Source: JANQJD01 sp965601685
Lineage (GTDB): Bacteria > Pseudomonadota > Alphaproteobacteria > Rhodospirillales > Rhodospirillaceae
Assembly (NCBI GenBank): GCA_965601685.1
Contig: CBFCWI010000001.1
Location: 310,001-374,000, forward strand
Length of the DNA: 64,000 nucleotides
Reading direction: 5' to 3'
Part shown: positions 63,833 through 64,000 of the stretch, one piece after another
Position numbering within the stretch: position 1 is the first letter of the stretch
Layout of the letters: every line of letters begins with the position of its first letter
The notes under the pieces: model-generated
What the model saw: only the letters and a program-made list of their open reading frames with translations
The model's database searches: none
What the model was told of the DNA's origin: nothing
Position numbers and translations under genes: made by a program

Positions 63833-64000
63833 GTGGATGTTTTACAACAGAGCGCAAATTATGCCGGTCGAGCTCATCGTAGAAAACTCGACGTATCGGA
63901 GTATGTAGAGGGTGTCCGCGCGGGGAGCTGCTCTATTCTCGGTCGTGCTATTACTATGGTGGAAAGCCGGAATGCAGAGCATCACCGTATGGCAGAGGAA
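63833..64000 (+). CDS. meaB: methylmalonyl-CoA mutase-associated GTPase MeaB, 5' part
   Basis: First 56 codons of a gene cut by the window edge, starting at GTG 63833, 5 bases after the mutB stop. The sequence LDVSEYVEGVRAGSCSILGRAITMVESRNAEHHRMAEE matches the N-terminal helical region of the MeaB/ArgK G3E GTPase, which protects and reloads methylmalonyl-CoA mutase. The GTPase motifs lie beyond the edge. Its position directly after mutB supports the call. The frame is open to the edge. Confidence 0.85.
   Translation, partial: MDVLQQSANYAGRAHRRKLDVSEYVEGVRAGSCSILGRAITMVESRNAEHHRMAEE

Overview
This window looks like a chromosomal segment of an alphaproteobacterium of the Rhodospirillales type. 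The alphaproteobacterial signs are the pyrB - degenerate pyrC - plsY run, a Tat-type Rieske protein in a petABC operon, a DUF2934 protein beside glycogen genes, and the mraW-ftsI-mur-ftsQA order. Several features suggest a sulfur-oxidising, polymer-storing bacterium under genome reduction, such as an intracellular chemosynthetic symbiont. These are flavocytochrome c sulfide dehydrogenase (fccAB), dsrE2-tusA, a class I PHA synthase, a glycogen operon, long gene-free spacers and clear gene decay. Candidatus Riegeria, the Paracatenula symbiont, fits this profile. That assignment is an inference from gene content, not a database match.

Layout. 1-14264 (minus strand) is the division and cell wall (dcw) cluster. 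rsmH, murE, murF, mraY, murD, murG, murC, murB and ddl are intact. The cell division genes between and after them (ftsI, ftsW, ftsQ, ftsA) are recognisable wrecks with frameshifts, stops and deletions, and ftsL has no room to exist. 14.7-18 kb holds an isocitrate lyase/PEP mutase family enzyme and phaC. 18.1-19.8 kb holds an orphan ABC ATPase and hpnC. 20.4-23 kb is petABC (cytochrome bc1). 23.4-28.5 kb holds dadA, fccAB, a 1 kb gene-free stretch, and dsrE2-tusA. 28.6-35.9 kb is glgB-glgX-malQ plus a DUF2934 protein. 36-40 kb holds lpdA, purC and tsaC. 40.8-43.7 kb is pyrB-pyrC-plsY. 43.8-48.3 kb is a pyruvate:ferredoxin oxidoreductase operon with a ferredoxin-fused NAD(P)H oxidoreductase. 48.8-59.1 kb holds housekeeping genes (pdxH, panB, rplM-rpsI, argC, a gamma carbonic anhydrase, coaD, gyrA, trpGD). 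59.5-64 kb is mutA-mutB and the start of meaB.

How the parts fit. Electrons from sulfide (FccAB) can enter the cytochrome c pool that bc1 serves, and DsrE2-TusA traffic the sulfane sulfur. Fixed carbon can be stored as PHA or branched glycogen. Methylmalonyl-CoA mutase and the POR complex link the C3 and C4 acyl-CoA and oxoacid pools. The most striking observation is the selective loss of the septal division machinery while every lipid II synthesis gene in the same operon stays open.

I saw no tRNA, rRNA, CRISPR array, insertion sequence or prophage. Start sites are my choices from ribosome binding sites and family lengths. Protein identities come from motif recognition, without database searches.
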